From: an uncultured Clostridia bacterium
GTDB lineage: Bacteria; Bacillota; Clostridia; Christensenellales; Borkfalkiaceae
Reading direction: 5' to 3'
Assembly: GCA_944330115.1 (NCBI GenBank)
Contig: CALVIN010000010.1
Location: 1 to 47,475 of the forward strand
Length of the DNA: 47,475 nt
Shown in pieces: positions 34,125 through 41,508 of the stretch. The translations under genes were made by a program, and so were the position numbers. Within the stretch, counting starts at the first letter, position 1, and each line of letters starts with the position of its first letter. The notes below the pieces were generated by a model that was not told where the DNA came from, made no database searches, and worked only from the letters and a program-made list of their open reading frames with translations.

Positions 34125-34943
34125 ATGAAAAGTTTTATTGTAAAAACCGCCACCGACTTAAAGACCTTTGCCGACGAGCATTTTCCGCAGGGCAGCTTTA
34201 CGCTCTCCGCGCTTTTGCGTGCGCGCGACATAAAGGTGAACGGTGTGCGCACGGGCAAGAACGTGCGCCTTACCGCCGGGGACGAGGTGGTATTTTACAC
34301 CACGCCCGCGCAGGAGCAAAAGCCCAGCCACACCGTGATATACGAGGACGCCAACGTGCTCGTGTGCGATAAATTTTCGGGCGTGTCTACCGAGGGGCTT
34401 TTATGCGAGCTCTCGCAAGAGGGGGATGTGCGCGCCGTGCACCGCCTCGACAGGAACACCGAGGGCGTAATAATTTTTGCAAAGACGGCCGCCGCCGAGG
34501 GCGAACTGCTCAAGGTCTTCAAGGAGAGGCGGGTGCAAAAGAGCTACCTCGCGCTGTGCAAAGACGGCTTCAAGGTGCGGGCGGCAACGCTGACCGCATA
34601 TTTAAAAAAGGACGAGCGCGCAGCCATCGTTGGCATATCGGACGTGCCGCGCGCGGGCGCTGTAAAGATAGTCACCGGGTACGAGGTGCTGAAAAGAGAG
34701 GGCGGCCTCGCGCTCGTAAAGATAGTGCTGCACACCGGCAAGACGCACCAGATCCGCGCGCACATGGCGCACATCGGCTGCCCGCTGCTCGGCGATGAAA
34801 AGTATGGCGACGGCGCCCTCAACGCAAAGTACGGCGCGCGCCGCCAGCGCCTCGTTTCAAAGAGCCTCGTCTTAAATTGCAGCGCCCCGCTCGACTATTT
34901 AAACGGCAGAGTGTTTGAAAGCGCCTTTGTTCCAAAGGCGTGA
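34125..34943 (+). CDS. RluA-family rRNA/tRNA pseudouridine synthase
   Basis: A 272-residue enzyme that isomerises uridine in RNA. The N-terminal ~65 residues form an S4-like RNA-binding domain (FTLSALLRARDIKVNGVRTGKNVRLTAGDEV). The catalytic domain has VHRLDRNTEGVIIFAK, with the HRLD motif and catalytic Asp, then KSYLALCKG-like KSYLALCKDG, and VLHTGKTHQIRAHMAHIGCPLLGDEKYG near the end. All are standard for RluA/RluC/RluD. The exact target RNA position cannot be assigned. No SD is evident before the ATG. Confidence 0.92.
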   Translation: MKSFIVKTATDLKTFADEHFPQGSFTLSALLRARDIKVNGVRTGKNVRLTAGDEVVFYTTPAQEQKPSHTVIYEDANVLVCDKFSGVSTEGLLCELSQEGDVRAVHRLDRNTEGVIIFAKTAAAEGELLKVFKERRVQKSYLALCKDGFKVRAATLTAYLKKDERAAIVGISDVPRAGAVKIVTGYEVLKREGGLALVKIVLHTGKTHQIRAHMAHIGCPLLGDEKYGDGALNAKYGARRQRLVSKSLVLNCSAPLDYLNGRVFESAFVPKA

Positions 34944-34949
34944 TACCTC

Positions 34950-35090
34950 CGCAGTGAAACCCCTCCGTCGCTCCTCACTGATAGTTCGTCGCGCCACCTC
35001 CCCTTCAGGGGAGACGAGAGGGCTCATATTTGATTAGTTGCGGCATATGTGCGGGGCAATTTAAAAAATTACCTCCCTTTCAAGGGGGAA
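34950..35090. repeat. Intergenic repeat cluster between the pseudouridine synthase and gltA
   Basis: It includes GTGAAACCCCTCCG (34954-34967, inverse of the sites at 16635 and 31889), CACCTCCCCTTCAGGGGAG (34995-35013), the repeat copy TTAGTTGCGGCATATGTGCG plus GGGCAATTT (35034-35062) and a partial CCTCCCTTTCAAGGGGG palindrome (35073-35089). No gene is seen here. Confidence 0.72.
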
Positions 35091-35104
35091 TACGATAAAA
35101 AACT

Positions 35105-35134
35105 AGTCCCGCGCGGAACTTTCCGCGCGGGACT
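35105..35134 (-). terminator. Intrinsic terminator of citrate synthase gene
   Basis: AGTCCCGCGCGGAA (35105-35118) and TTCCGCGCGGGACT (35121-35134). On the minus strand it is followed by AGTTTTTTA, 55 bases after the gltA stop. Confidence 0.85.
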
Positions 35135-35189
35135 TTCAAATTCAAATCAAAGCGATTTTGCAGCCCTTTCGGGCGGGAGTATTGCCCGT

Positions 35190-36566
35190 TTACGGCCTTT
35201 CATCCATGGGCACATATTCCAAATCGGGCTTTACGCAGTGGTAGGAGGGGCGTATTATTCTGTTGCCGTTTATAAGTTCCTCCATGCGGTGTGCACTCCA
35301 GCCGCCCACCCTCGATATGGCAAAGAGGGGGGTATACAGGTCGGTGGGCAGGTTGAGCATGGAATATACAAATCCCGAATAGAAGTCGACGTTTGCGCAC
35401 ACCGGCTTGGAGAGCTTGTGTTGCTCGTTAATAAGGCGCTTTGCCGCCTCCTCGACCGTCTTATACAGGTTGAGTTCCTCCTCCCTGCCCTTTTCAACGG
35501 CGAGCTTTTCGGCGTACTGCTTTATTATCTCCGCCCTCGGGTCGGAGAGGGTGTAAACGGCGTGACCCATGCCGTATATAAGGCCTGCGTGGTCAAAAAC
35601 TTCCTTCTTTAATATCTTGTCGATATAGTCGGTGACGCTGCTCTCCGACCAGTCGTGCACGTTCTCCTTAATGTTTTGCATCATCTGCATAACTTTTATG
35701 TTTGCGCCGCCGTGCTTGGGGCCCTTCAGCGAGCCGAGCGAGGCCGCCATGGAGGAGTATGTGTCGGTGCCCGACGAGGTGACTACGTGCGTGGTGAATG
35801 TGGAGTTGTTGCCGCCGCCGTGGTCTGCGTGCAGTATGAGCGAAATATCCAGCACCTTTGCCTCGAGGTCGGTGAACTCGCTGTCCTTTCTCAAAATGTG
35901 CAGAATGTTCTGCGCAGTCGAATATTCGGGCTTGGGCTTGTGAATGATGAGCGAGCCGTCGTTGGTGTTGTAGTAGCGGTATGCCCTGTATGAGTATATC
36001 GCCAGCATGGGGAACTGCGCGATGAGCTGTATGCACTGCCTTAAAACGTTTGAAATGCTCACGTTGTCGGGGTCGGGATCGTAGCTGTAGAGGTTCAGAA
36101 CGCACCTTGCCAGCATGTTCATCATGTCTTTCGAGGGCGACTTCATAATAATGTCGCGCACAAAGTTGCGCGGCAGCACGCGGAACTCGGAGAGCATCTC
36201 GCAAAAGTCGTCGAACTCCGATTTGTTGGGCAGCTTGCCGAAGAGGAGGAGATATACCGTCTCTTCAAAGCCGAACCTGTTTTCGGCTATGCAGTTTTTC
36301 ACCAGATCTCTCACGTCGTAGCCCTGATAGCGCAGTATGCCCGGTATCTCGGTACGCTTGCCGTTCTCCTCCTTCCAGGAGGTAACTTCCGAGATCTCGG
36401 TAAGCCCGCACAAAACGCCCTTGCCGTTCTTTTCCCTGAGGCCGCGCTTTACGTCGTATTTTGTGTAGAGTGAGGGCTCTATCCTGTTTGAAAGAGCGCT
36501 CTTTTCGGCGAGCTCGGAAATCTTGTATGAGTATTTGACTAAGAGGTTGGCTTCATTAAAATCCAA
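35190..36566 (-). CDS. gltA: Citrate synthase
   Basis: A protein of about 458 residues that condenses acetyl-CoA and oxaloacetate into citrate. ILHADHGGGNNSTF (first catalytic His), LKGPKHGGAN (second His), YGMGHAVYTLSDPRA and VDFYSGFVYSML (catalytic Asp) are in order. The N-terminal extension before GYDVRDL is the long form common in Clostridia. There is no ATG near the start. GGAG (36579-36576) is placed to serve the TTG at 36566, nine bases downstream; a TTG at 36581 is also in frame but overlaps the SD. A strong promoter lies 42 bases upstream. No other citric-acid-cycle gene is in the window, so the role is probably glutamate precursor supply. Confidence 0.93.
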   Translation of the reverse strand: MDFNEANLLVKYSYKISELAEKSALSNRIEPSLYTKYDVKRGLREKNGKGVLCGLTEISEVTSWKEENGKRTEIPGILRYQGYDVRDLVKNCIAENRFGFEETVYLLLFGKLPNKSEFDDFCEMLSEFRVLPRNFVRDIIMKSPSKDMMNMLARCVLNLYSYDPDPDNVSISNVLRQCIQLIAQFPMLAIYSYRAYRYYNTNDGSLIIHKPKPEYSTAQNILHILRKDSEFTDLEAKVLDISLILHADHGGGNNSTFTTHVVTSSGTDTYSSMAASLGSLKGPKHGGANIKVMQMMQNIKENVHDWSESSVTDYIDKILKKEVFDHAGLIYGMGHAVYTLSDPRAEIIKQYAEKLAVEKGREEELNLYKTVEEAAKRLINEQHKLSKPVCANVDFYSGFVYSMLNLPTDLYTPLFAISRVGGWSAHRMEELINGNRIIRPSYHCVKPDLEYVPMDERP

Positions 36567-36607
36567 AATTATCAGCTCCAATGCATATATTTGCGGTAAT
36601 TTAGTTA

Positions 36608-36636
36608 ATCATACCACAAAAGTCAAAGTTTGTCAA
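36608..36636 (-). promoter_or_regulatory. Promoter of citrate synthase gene
   Basis: On the minus strand TTGACA (36636-36631) and TATGAT (36613-36608) with a 17-base spacer. Confidence 0.82.
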
Positions 36637-36855
36637 ATGGTCATTTGCTTTGTTTGTGTGTAAAGGGGCAATTGCGCTGCTTAAATTTAATTTTAATAAA
36701 GCAAATGTTTAAAAATGCACATATTGCAGGTGAAAATATAAGTTTTTTGTATAAATATGCAAAATTACTGATTGCGTTGTTGAAACCTCGCCGAGGCTGG
36801 TTTGCGTTCGCCTGCCTCCCTTTTTTTGGGGGGGCATGGCGCGGCAAAAATTCAA

Positions 36856-36883
36856 TTAGTTGCGGCATATGTGCGCGGCAATT
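36856..36883. repeat. Dispersed repeat copy 3 (GCGGCATATGTGCGCGGCAATT)
   Basis: TTAGTTGCGGCATATGTGCG followed by CGGCAATT. The first 20 bases are identical to the copy at 35034. It lies in the 36582-37049 spacer between gltA and the sigma operon; the rest of that spacer has no gene I can support. Confidence 0.72.
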
Positions 36884-37001
36884 GCCCGTGTAAGGCAAAC
36901 AAAACGGCAAATTGCGCGGTTTGTGTTTTTTGCGCGGCTTTTGCGTTTATATTATATGTATAGCGAGGAAACGAAATGGCCCGCCAAAACGGGCATTACG
37001 C

Positions 37002-37042
37002 TATAATAAATCACACAAGGCGGCACGGGCCGCCGCAAGGAG
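37002..37042 (+). promoter_or_regulatory. Leader of the sigma operon: TATAAT, hairpin and SD
   Basis: TATAAT (37002-37007) has no fitting SigA -35 at 16-18 bases; a GCCCG/CGGGC hairpin lies there instead. A GGCGGC/GCCGCC hairpin (37019-37034) ends two bases before the SD AAGGAG (37037-37042). The true promoter class is uncertain, and another sigma factor, including the one encoded here, could read it. Confidence 0.35.
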
Positions 37043-37049
37043 AGCGCCT

Positions 37050-37355
37050 ATGCAACAGGTAAAACTTATTTCCGCCGACGAAAAGCTGGTGATCGCCCTC
37101 TCGGGCGAGATAGATTCCGCCACGGTGGACGATTTTTACACGCAGGTAAATGCCATATACGTGCACGATAAAAAGGACATAGTGTTCGATTGCTCCGCCC
37201 TCACCTTTATCGACAGTACCACTCTGGGCACCTTCGTAAAGATATTCAAGCACTTGAAGGAGGACGGCCACACGTTCATTCTGCGCAACGTTCAGCCGCG
37301 CATCAAAAAGCTCTTCCAGATATGCGCGCTCGATACCATAATGGAGATAGACTGA
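37050..37355 (+). CDS. Anti-anti-sigma factor (STAS domain, SpoIIAA/RsbV-like)
   Basis: A 101-residue single STAS domain. The start is the ATG at 37050 with AAGGAG upstream. The motif FIDSTTLGTFVKIFKHL matches the phosphorylation loop DSxxLG of SpoIIAA and RsbV; Ser56 is the expected phosphorylated residue. In known systems the unphosphorylated STAS protein binds the anti-sigma kinase and frees the sigma factor. It overlaps the next gene by one base (TGATG) and heads a four-gene operon with a sigma factor. Confidence 0.92.
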   Translation: MQQVKLISADEKLVIALSGEIDSATVDDFYTQVNAIYVHDKKDIVFDCSALTFIDSTTLGTFVKIFKHLKEDGHTFILRNVQPRIKKLFQICALDTIMEID

Positions 37356-37702
37356 TGAAAGATTTATCGGTTAAATTCGATTTAGAGAACAGCGAATTTT
37401 ATACGGCGCTCAGGCTAGTGGCGGGCGCTGTGTGCTCTATTGCCGAAAGGGATATCGACGCCGCCGAAGATTTTAAGGTGTGCGTCACCGAAAGCGCCCT
37501 TATACTTAAAAATTGCGGCTTCAAAACGCTGAATGCCGTATTCTGCGCCGAAAACGGCGTAAAGGCAAAGCTTTCGGGCGAGGGCGGCAACCCTGCCGAG
37601 GCCGAAAACGAACTTTCGCTTGCACTCATCGGCGCGCTCGTCGAAAAGTGCGGCATAGATAAAAAGGACGGCGTAATACGCTCTGTCACGCTTGAATTAT
37701 GA
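37355..37702 (+). CDS. Degenerate SpoIIAB/RsbW-like protein
   Basis: A 115-residue protein in the position where spoIIAB or rsbW sits in other sigma operons. Its first half follows the fold of the GHKL anti-sigma kinases (LSVKFDLENSEFYTALRLV, then DIDAAEDFKVCVTESAL). The N box, normally ExxxNxxxH, reads ESALILKNCGF, without the Mg-binding Asn. The G boxes are not recognisable, apart from a possible remnant EGGNP. It therefore probably cannot bind ATP or phosphorylate the STAS protein. It may be a pure binding partner. It is in frame, close-packed and of normal codon use, so decay into a pseudogene seems unlikely. The family link is by alignment in the head and is moderate. Confidence 0.7.
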   Translation: MKDLSVKFDLENSEFYTALRLVAGAVCSIAERDIDAAEDFKVCVTESALILKNCGFKTLNAVFCAENGVKAKLSGEGGNPAEAENELSLALIGALVEKCGIDKKDGVIRSVTLEL

Positions 37703-38427
37703 TGACGAACGAACAGGCAAACGAGCTGTTCAGGGAGTACCGCAAGACGGGCGACAAGAATATCCGCAACAAGCTCGTTGAAAACTACATGTATATAGCC
37801 GAAATACTTGCAAAGAAGTTTGCAGGCAGGGGGGTGGAGTATGACGATCTGTTACAGGTCGCCTCCGAAGCCCTCATTCTCGGCGTGGAAAAATTCGACC
37901 CCTCGCTCGGCAACCAATTCACTACATACGTCACGCCCACCATAACGGGCATGATAAAAAACTATTTCCGCGATTATTCGCGCTCGGTGCGCCTGCCGCG
38001 CAGGATATACACGCTCGGCGCAAAGATAAAGAACGAAACGAACGAGTATTACAAAAAATACGGCGTAAAGCCGACGGTAAAGCAGCTCGCCGAAAAGCTC
38101 GGGGAGAGCGAAGAGGCCGTGATGGAGGCAATGGAGAGCCGCCATCCCATGAGCCTCGACGGCACCGTGACGAGCGAGGACGGCGACGGCCTTTTGTATG
38201 ACGTAATACCCGACCCCGTCGATTCGTTCGAAAAGTTCGACGACGCCCAGTCGCTCAAGGACGAAATAAAAAAACTCACTCCCACCGAACAGAAGGTGGT
38301 GGCGCTCAGGTTCGTGCAGGGCAAGTCGCAGGCAGAGGTGGGCAAGATACTCGGCGTAAGCCAGATGTTCGTCTCCCGCGCAGAGCGCAAAATAGTAGAT
38401 AAACTCAAGGAAGCGCTTTCGCAATGA
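37699..38427 (+). CDS. SigB/SigF/SigG-type RNA polymerase sigma factor
   Basis: A 242-residue group 3 sigma-70 factor. Region 2 (about 20-95) has NKLVENYMYIAEILAKKF, EYDDLLQVASEALILGVEKFDP and FTTYVTPTITGMIKNYFRDY for core binding and -10 recognition. Region 3 has KPTVKQLAEKLGESEEAVMEAM. Region 4 (about 190-240) has LTPTEQKVVALRFVQGKSQAEVGKILGVSQMFVSRAERK, the -35 helix-turn-helix. Length and layout match SigB, SigF and SigG. It overlaps the preceding and following genes by ATGA, so all four proteins should be made in a set ratio. Which regulon it reads (stress, sporulation or other) cannot be told here. Confidence 0.94.
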   Translation: MMTNEQANELFREYRKTGDKNIRNKLVENYMYIAEILAKKFAGRGVEYDDLLQVASEALILGVEKFDPSLGNQFTTYVTPTITGMIKNYFRDYSRSVRLPRRIYTLGAKIKNETNEYYKKYGVKPTVKQLAEKLGESEEAVMEAMESRHPMSLDGTVTSEDGDGLLYDVIPDPVDSFEKFDDAQSLKDEIKKLTPTEQKVVALRFVQGKSQAEVGKILGVSQMFVSRAERKIVDKLKEALSQ

Positions 38428-38813
38428 TTACATTCAAGGTGGACAATTTAAAGAATATGAACGACTGCCTGAAGCCCTTTTTGGACTTTTTGCGCAGTTT
38501 CGGCGTAACGGATGACGACGTATTCGACAGCCGCCTTGTTTCATGCGAACTTATCACCAACGTCATCCGCCATCTGGGGGAGACTGCCAACTTCGAGGGC
38601 GGCGTAAAGGGCGACAAGATAGTAATAACCGTCTCGTCCGAAAATACCGACGGCACCAAACTGCCGGCGACGCTGCCCGACGTGTTTGCCGAAAGCGGCA
38701 GGGGGCTTTATATCGTACGCGCCATATGCTGCGGCAACGTAGAGTCTGACGGCTGCTGCGTAAAGGTATATATCAAGCGGCACGAAGCCGATAAAAATAC
38801 CGAAAATAAATAA
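38424..38813 (+). CDS. Anti-sigma/serine kinase-like ATPase (RsbW-like)
   Basis: A 129-residue GHKL-type protein. The N box CELITNVIRH (41-50) keeps Glu42, Asn46 and His50, and SGRGLYIVRA (91-100) is a good G2 box. The G1 box (DxGxG) is not evident; the corresponding stretch reads SSENTDGTKLP. It is likely the working anti-sigma kinase of this operon, placed after the sigma gene instead of before it. It starts with ATGA over the sigma stop and ends before a terminator. Confidence 0.82.
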   Translation: MITFKVDNLKNMNDCLKPFLDFLRSFGVTDDDVFDSRLVSCELITNVIRHLGETANFEGGVKGDKIVITVSSENTDGTKLPATLPDVFAESGRGLYIVRAICCGNVESDGCCVKVYIKRHEADKNTENK

Positions 38814-38842
38814 ATTATTTTTTAATTTAATTTTAATTTTTT

Positions 38843-38879
38843 AAATGCCCGCGGCGGAATTTTTCCGCCGCGGGCATTT
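38843..38879 (+). terminator. Terminator of the sigma operon
   Basis: A perfect 17-bp stem, AAATGCCCGCGGCGGAA (38843-38859) with 38863-38879 around TTT. The U-run is short and inside the stem; AT-rich sequence surrounds it. Confidence 0.65.
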
Positions 38880-38973
38880 CTCATACCGGCAATTTATTTG
38901 GCTTGGTATTGATATGTGCGCTAAAATAATTTATTATTTTTTAATTTAATTTTAATTTAATTTTTTTAATTAA

Positions 38974-39000
38974 AAAGGCTCCGTTTTTTGCGGAGCCTTT
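38974..39000 (-). terminator. Terminator of the polytopic membrane protein gene
   Basis: AAAGGCTCCG and CGGAGCCTTT around a 7-base loop. On the minus strand it is followed by TTTTTAATTA, 32 bases after the stop codon at 39032. It may also stop read-through from the sigma operon. Confidence 0.78.
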
Positions 39001-39031
39001 AAATTTTTTATATATTTTTTTGATTGCCGCT

Positions 39032-40417
39032 CTATGCGCCGAGCTGCTGATATATCTTGCCCATAAGCCCGTCGGAAATGAGCGGGCGGTATTTGCCGAG
39101 ATAGAGGAATATCGCGCTGAAGAACTCCTTGTTGTCGCCGCCCACAACATAGTCGGGCAGTTCGGTGCAGGGGCCCTTCTGCTTTTCGATAAACGTCTTG
39201 CAGAATTCTATCTTTTCGCTGTCGGTAAGTTTTGCGATAAAGTCGTCGGTGGGGCCGCCGTAAACTTCCTTGGGCGCATACACTACTTCACCCGCGGGGG
39301 CGGGCTGATATGTCTGCGGGGGCTGTACGGGCTGCGCGTTTGAGTAAGGGGCCGTCGTGTATATCACCTGCGCGGGCACGGGCGCGTTGAGCGCCGACGA
39401 GGCGCCTTCGGGTTTTACCGTCCTGAACAGTCCGCACCGCACCGCCGCAAGTGCCGTCTGTATGAGCGACGCGGCGAATATTATGCCCATCATAAGCCCG
39501 GGCGAGAGGTCCTGCACGTTGAGCACGAAGAGCATTACTATCGAAATTATCGAAAGCAGCACTTCCGCGCCGTATCTTATTATGTCGAACACCAGCCAGC
39601 CCTTTGCGGTATTTGTGCTCATCTGTACTACGTCCAATGCAAAGTTGAATATCGCAAGCAGCGCAAGTATGGCCATTATCGCGCCCGTGGTCGCCTTTGC
39701 CGTCGTCGTGCCGAAGAAGTACCCGCCCTCACGGAAGAAGGCGTCGAGCACGGCCGTGCCCGATACGTCGTTGTAGTAGCCCACATATATTCCGCCGCCG
39801 AACACGTCCTGCCTCGTAAAGCCGAATATCGCCGGGATATCCAGAAGGGAGAGGGCAGCCACGGCTCCGAGCACCGCCATGAGCAGCTTTATAAGCCCCG
39901 AGCGCTTTTTGTATATCACCGACTGCAGTATGAGCATGAGCGCCGTGCCGCCGAGGGCTATGCCTATGAGGCCGTAGTCCCACACATAGGCCGCGCCCGC
40001 CGCGTTGGCGCTTGCGTAGCCGATAAGCTGCATATATGCGTATGCAAACAGCACGAGCACGGCCGCAACTTCAACGATATATGCGCATACGTTGGCCGCT
40101 TTCTTCTTTGAATTGCATGCGATTACGGGTATAAGCATTATCACTCCCGCCGCCGTAACTGCCGCATAGAGCGATACGAGCAGCGCGGCGAGGTCGTATG
40201 AAAAGTTGCCATAGCTTATTATAAATTCCCGCGTGAGACTGTTGCCGAGGGAACTTACGCCGCCGGCGAACGCCTTGCAGAACGCGTCGGGCAGGGCCAT
40301 GAAGAGCAGCTCGCCGCCGTTATATACCGGCAGGAACAGCCCCAGCAGCATGCACGCGAGCGCTATACAGTAAGTCACGACGGCCGCATATTTAGTGCTT
40401 GATTTTTTCGTACTCAT
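39032..40417 (-). CDS. Polytopic membrane protein with cytoplasmic C-terminal domain, unknown
   Basis: A 461-residue protein with about eight membrane helices in the first ~335 residues, a Pro/Gln/Tyr-rich linker (about 345-385, with YNAQP-like NAQPVQPPQTYQP) and a soluble C-terminal domain of ~75 residues (PTDDFIAKLTDSEKIEFCKTFIEKQKGP onward). GGAG lies before the ATG (rev. strand ACGGAGACCGATCATG). The C-terminal domain is likely cytoplasmic and may bind a partner. I do not recognise the family. It has its own promoter with a leader of about 210 bases and its own terminator, so it is probably monocistronic. Confidence 0.82.
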   Translation of the reverse strand: MSTKKSSTKYAAVVTYCIALACMLLGLFLPVYNGGELLFMALPDAFCKAFAGGVSSLGNSLTREFIISYGNFSYDLAALLVSLYAAVTAAGVIMLIPVIACNSKKKAANVCAYIVEVAAVLVLFAYAYMQLIGYASANAAGAAYVWDYGLIGIALGGTALMLILQSVIYKKRSGLIKLLMAVLGAVAALSLLDIPAIFGFTRQDVFGGGIYVGYYNDVSGTAVLDAFFREGGYFFGTTTAKATTGAIMAILALLAIFNFALDVVQMSTNTAKGWLVFDIIRYGAEVLLSIISIVMLFVLNVQDLSPGLMMGIIFAASLIQTALAAVRCGLFRTVKPEGASSALNAPVPAQVIYTTAPYSNAQPVQPPQTYQPAPAGEVVYAPKEVYGGPTDDFIAKLTDSEKIEFCKTFIEKQKGPCTELPDYVVGGDNKEFFSAIFLYLGKYRPLISDGLMGKIYQQLGA

Positions 40418-40633
40418 GATCGGTCTCCGTCAATGGTTTGAGATATCGCATTGTTTTGCGATGTGTTTTTTGCCGTTAAAATTTATACATGCCCGCCTGA
40501 AACGGGAACTTTTTTCTTCTTGCCGCATCGGGCGCAAAAAATGTGCCCCGCGCGCCGTATTTTTTCGGGTTTTTGCCGCTTTTCGGCGCACATGGTGCGC
40601 GCAAATGACATTCTCACCCATTTTCTATCACTT

Positions 40634-40662
40634 ATTTTAATACAAAAACGCACGACTGTCAA
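40634..40662 (-). promoter_or_regulatory. Promoter of the polytopic membrane protein gene
   Basis: On the minus strand TTGACA (40662-40657) and TAAAAT (40639-40634) with a 17-base spacer. Start of transcription near 40627 would leave a ~210-base leader with several GC stems but no riboswitch I recognise. Confidence 0.78.
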
Positions 40663-41073
40663 GGGCAGAGGGGAAATTACGTTTTTAAAATTGCGTTGCT
40701 CCCGCCCGCCGCGCGCATATATTCCCGCATACGCCGCGGGATATGCCCGCTTTTTTAATTGACCGCGCATTTTTTTACGTGGTAATGTATTGCCACCGCC
40801 GCCCGCTTTTAATCACGGCGGCGCAATTTTTTTTCGTTACGATTTTCCGTCGCGGAAAAAGCGCCGCGCCCGCGCGGCTGCCGCTGTTCACGCAACGCGG
40901 CAGGGCGGTAAGCTGCATGCGTGCAAGGGCGCAAGGCGCCATGGAGGGCGCCGTTTTGGCCGATCAGGCACAAAATCACGGGCGGCAGGGGGCAAAATGC
41001 GGCCGTCATCAAAAAAAATACAAAAAATTCACACTGTTTTCAATACTTTTTCGCGCATATTTCGTTCGGTAAG
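40663..41073. other. Long spacer with no supported gene
   Basis: Open frames here have low-complexity Arg/Ala/His-rich translations on both strands and no SD, so I do not call them. There are short GC stems (for example CCCGCATACGCCGCGGG near 40725 and GGCGCAAGGCGCC near 40930). I see no tRNA, riboswitch or known RNA. An unrecognised small RNA cannot be excluded. Confidence 0.5.
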
Positions 41074-41103
41074 TTGCCTTGCGCGGCAATTTTATTGTAT
41101 AAT
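41074..41103 (+). promoter_or_regulatory. Promoter of the PucR-HTH/S41 operon
   Basis: TTGCCT (41074-41079) and TATAAT (41098-41103) with an 18-base spacer, 40 bases before the start codon. Confidence 0.65.
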
Positions 41104-41110
41104 GGAAATT

Positions 41111-41142
41111 ACAGGAGGCGTATATATAACAGGAGGCGTATA
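41111..41142 (+). repeat. Tandem 14-base duplication carrying two Shine-Dalgarno sites
   Basis: ACAGGAGGCGTATA occurs at 41111-41124 and again at 41129-41142, just before the ATG at 41143. Both copies hold a perfect AGGAGG, but only the second is at working distance. The nearby GTATAATGGAA also recurs (41097 and 41138), placing a false ATG before the first SD. Confidence 0.8.
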
Positions 41143-41508
41143 ATGGAAGAAGAAAAATATACCGTCGCTTCCGACGGCGGCGCCGACAGGGCGCTGCTCG
41201 ATCAGGCAATAAGGGATACTCTCTCCTCGATAGGCAAGGAGCAGGCGGAGGGCATTGCCGCCCTTTGCGACGTCAAGGGCTTAAAGCGCGTATTCGGCGA
41301 CGCCGAACTCATGCGCACGGCGGAGTATTTTATAAGCAACAGCCTGAACATATCGGCGGCGGCTCGCGCGCTGTATATGCACAGGAACACTATGATGTAC
41401 CGCCTTGACAAGATAAGGCGGCTCACCGGCCTGGATATAAGGGTGTTCGACGAGGCCCTCGCGTTCAGGTTGCTCTATTACGTTTATGCAAACGGCGGTA
41501 AAAAATGA
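41143..41508 (+). CDS. PucR/CdaR-type helix-turn-helix protein without sensor domain
   Basis: A 121-residue protein. The C-terminal half, ISAAARALYMHRNTMMYRLDKIRRLTGLDIR followed by FDEALAFRLLYYV, is the PucR-type HTH (HTH_30) found at the end of CdaR and PucR activators. Those proteins normally carry a GGDEF-like or sensor domain in front, which is missing here. The N-terminal ~60 residues (ALLDQAIRDTLSSIGKEQAEGIAALCDVKGLKRVFG) are helical and unrecognised. The ATG at 41143 has AGGAGG at the right distance. It overlaps the following S41 protease gene by ATGA, so the two are made together. Confidence 0.88.
   Translation: MEEEKYTVASDGGADRALLDQAIRDTLSSIGKEQAEGIAALCDVKGLKRVFGDAELMRTAEYFISNSLNISAAARALYMHRNTMMYRLDKIRRLTGLDIRVFDEALAFRLLYYVYANGGKK

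Noticed and set aside
37699-38427. Assigning the sigma factor as SigF and calling the strain spore-forming
   Set aside because: SigB, SigF and SigG cannot be separated by eye and no other sporulation gene is in the window.
40743-41072. ORFs of ~110 residues in the long spacer
   Set aside because: Arg/Ala-rich translations without SD or recognisable motif on either strand.
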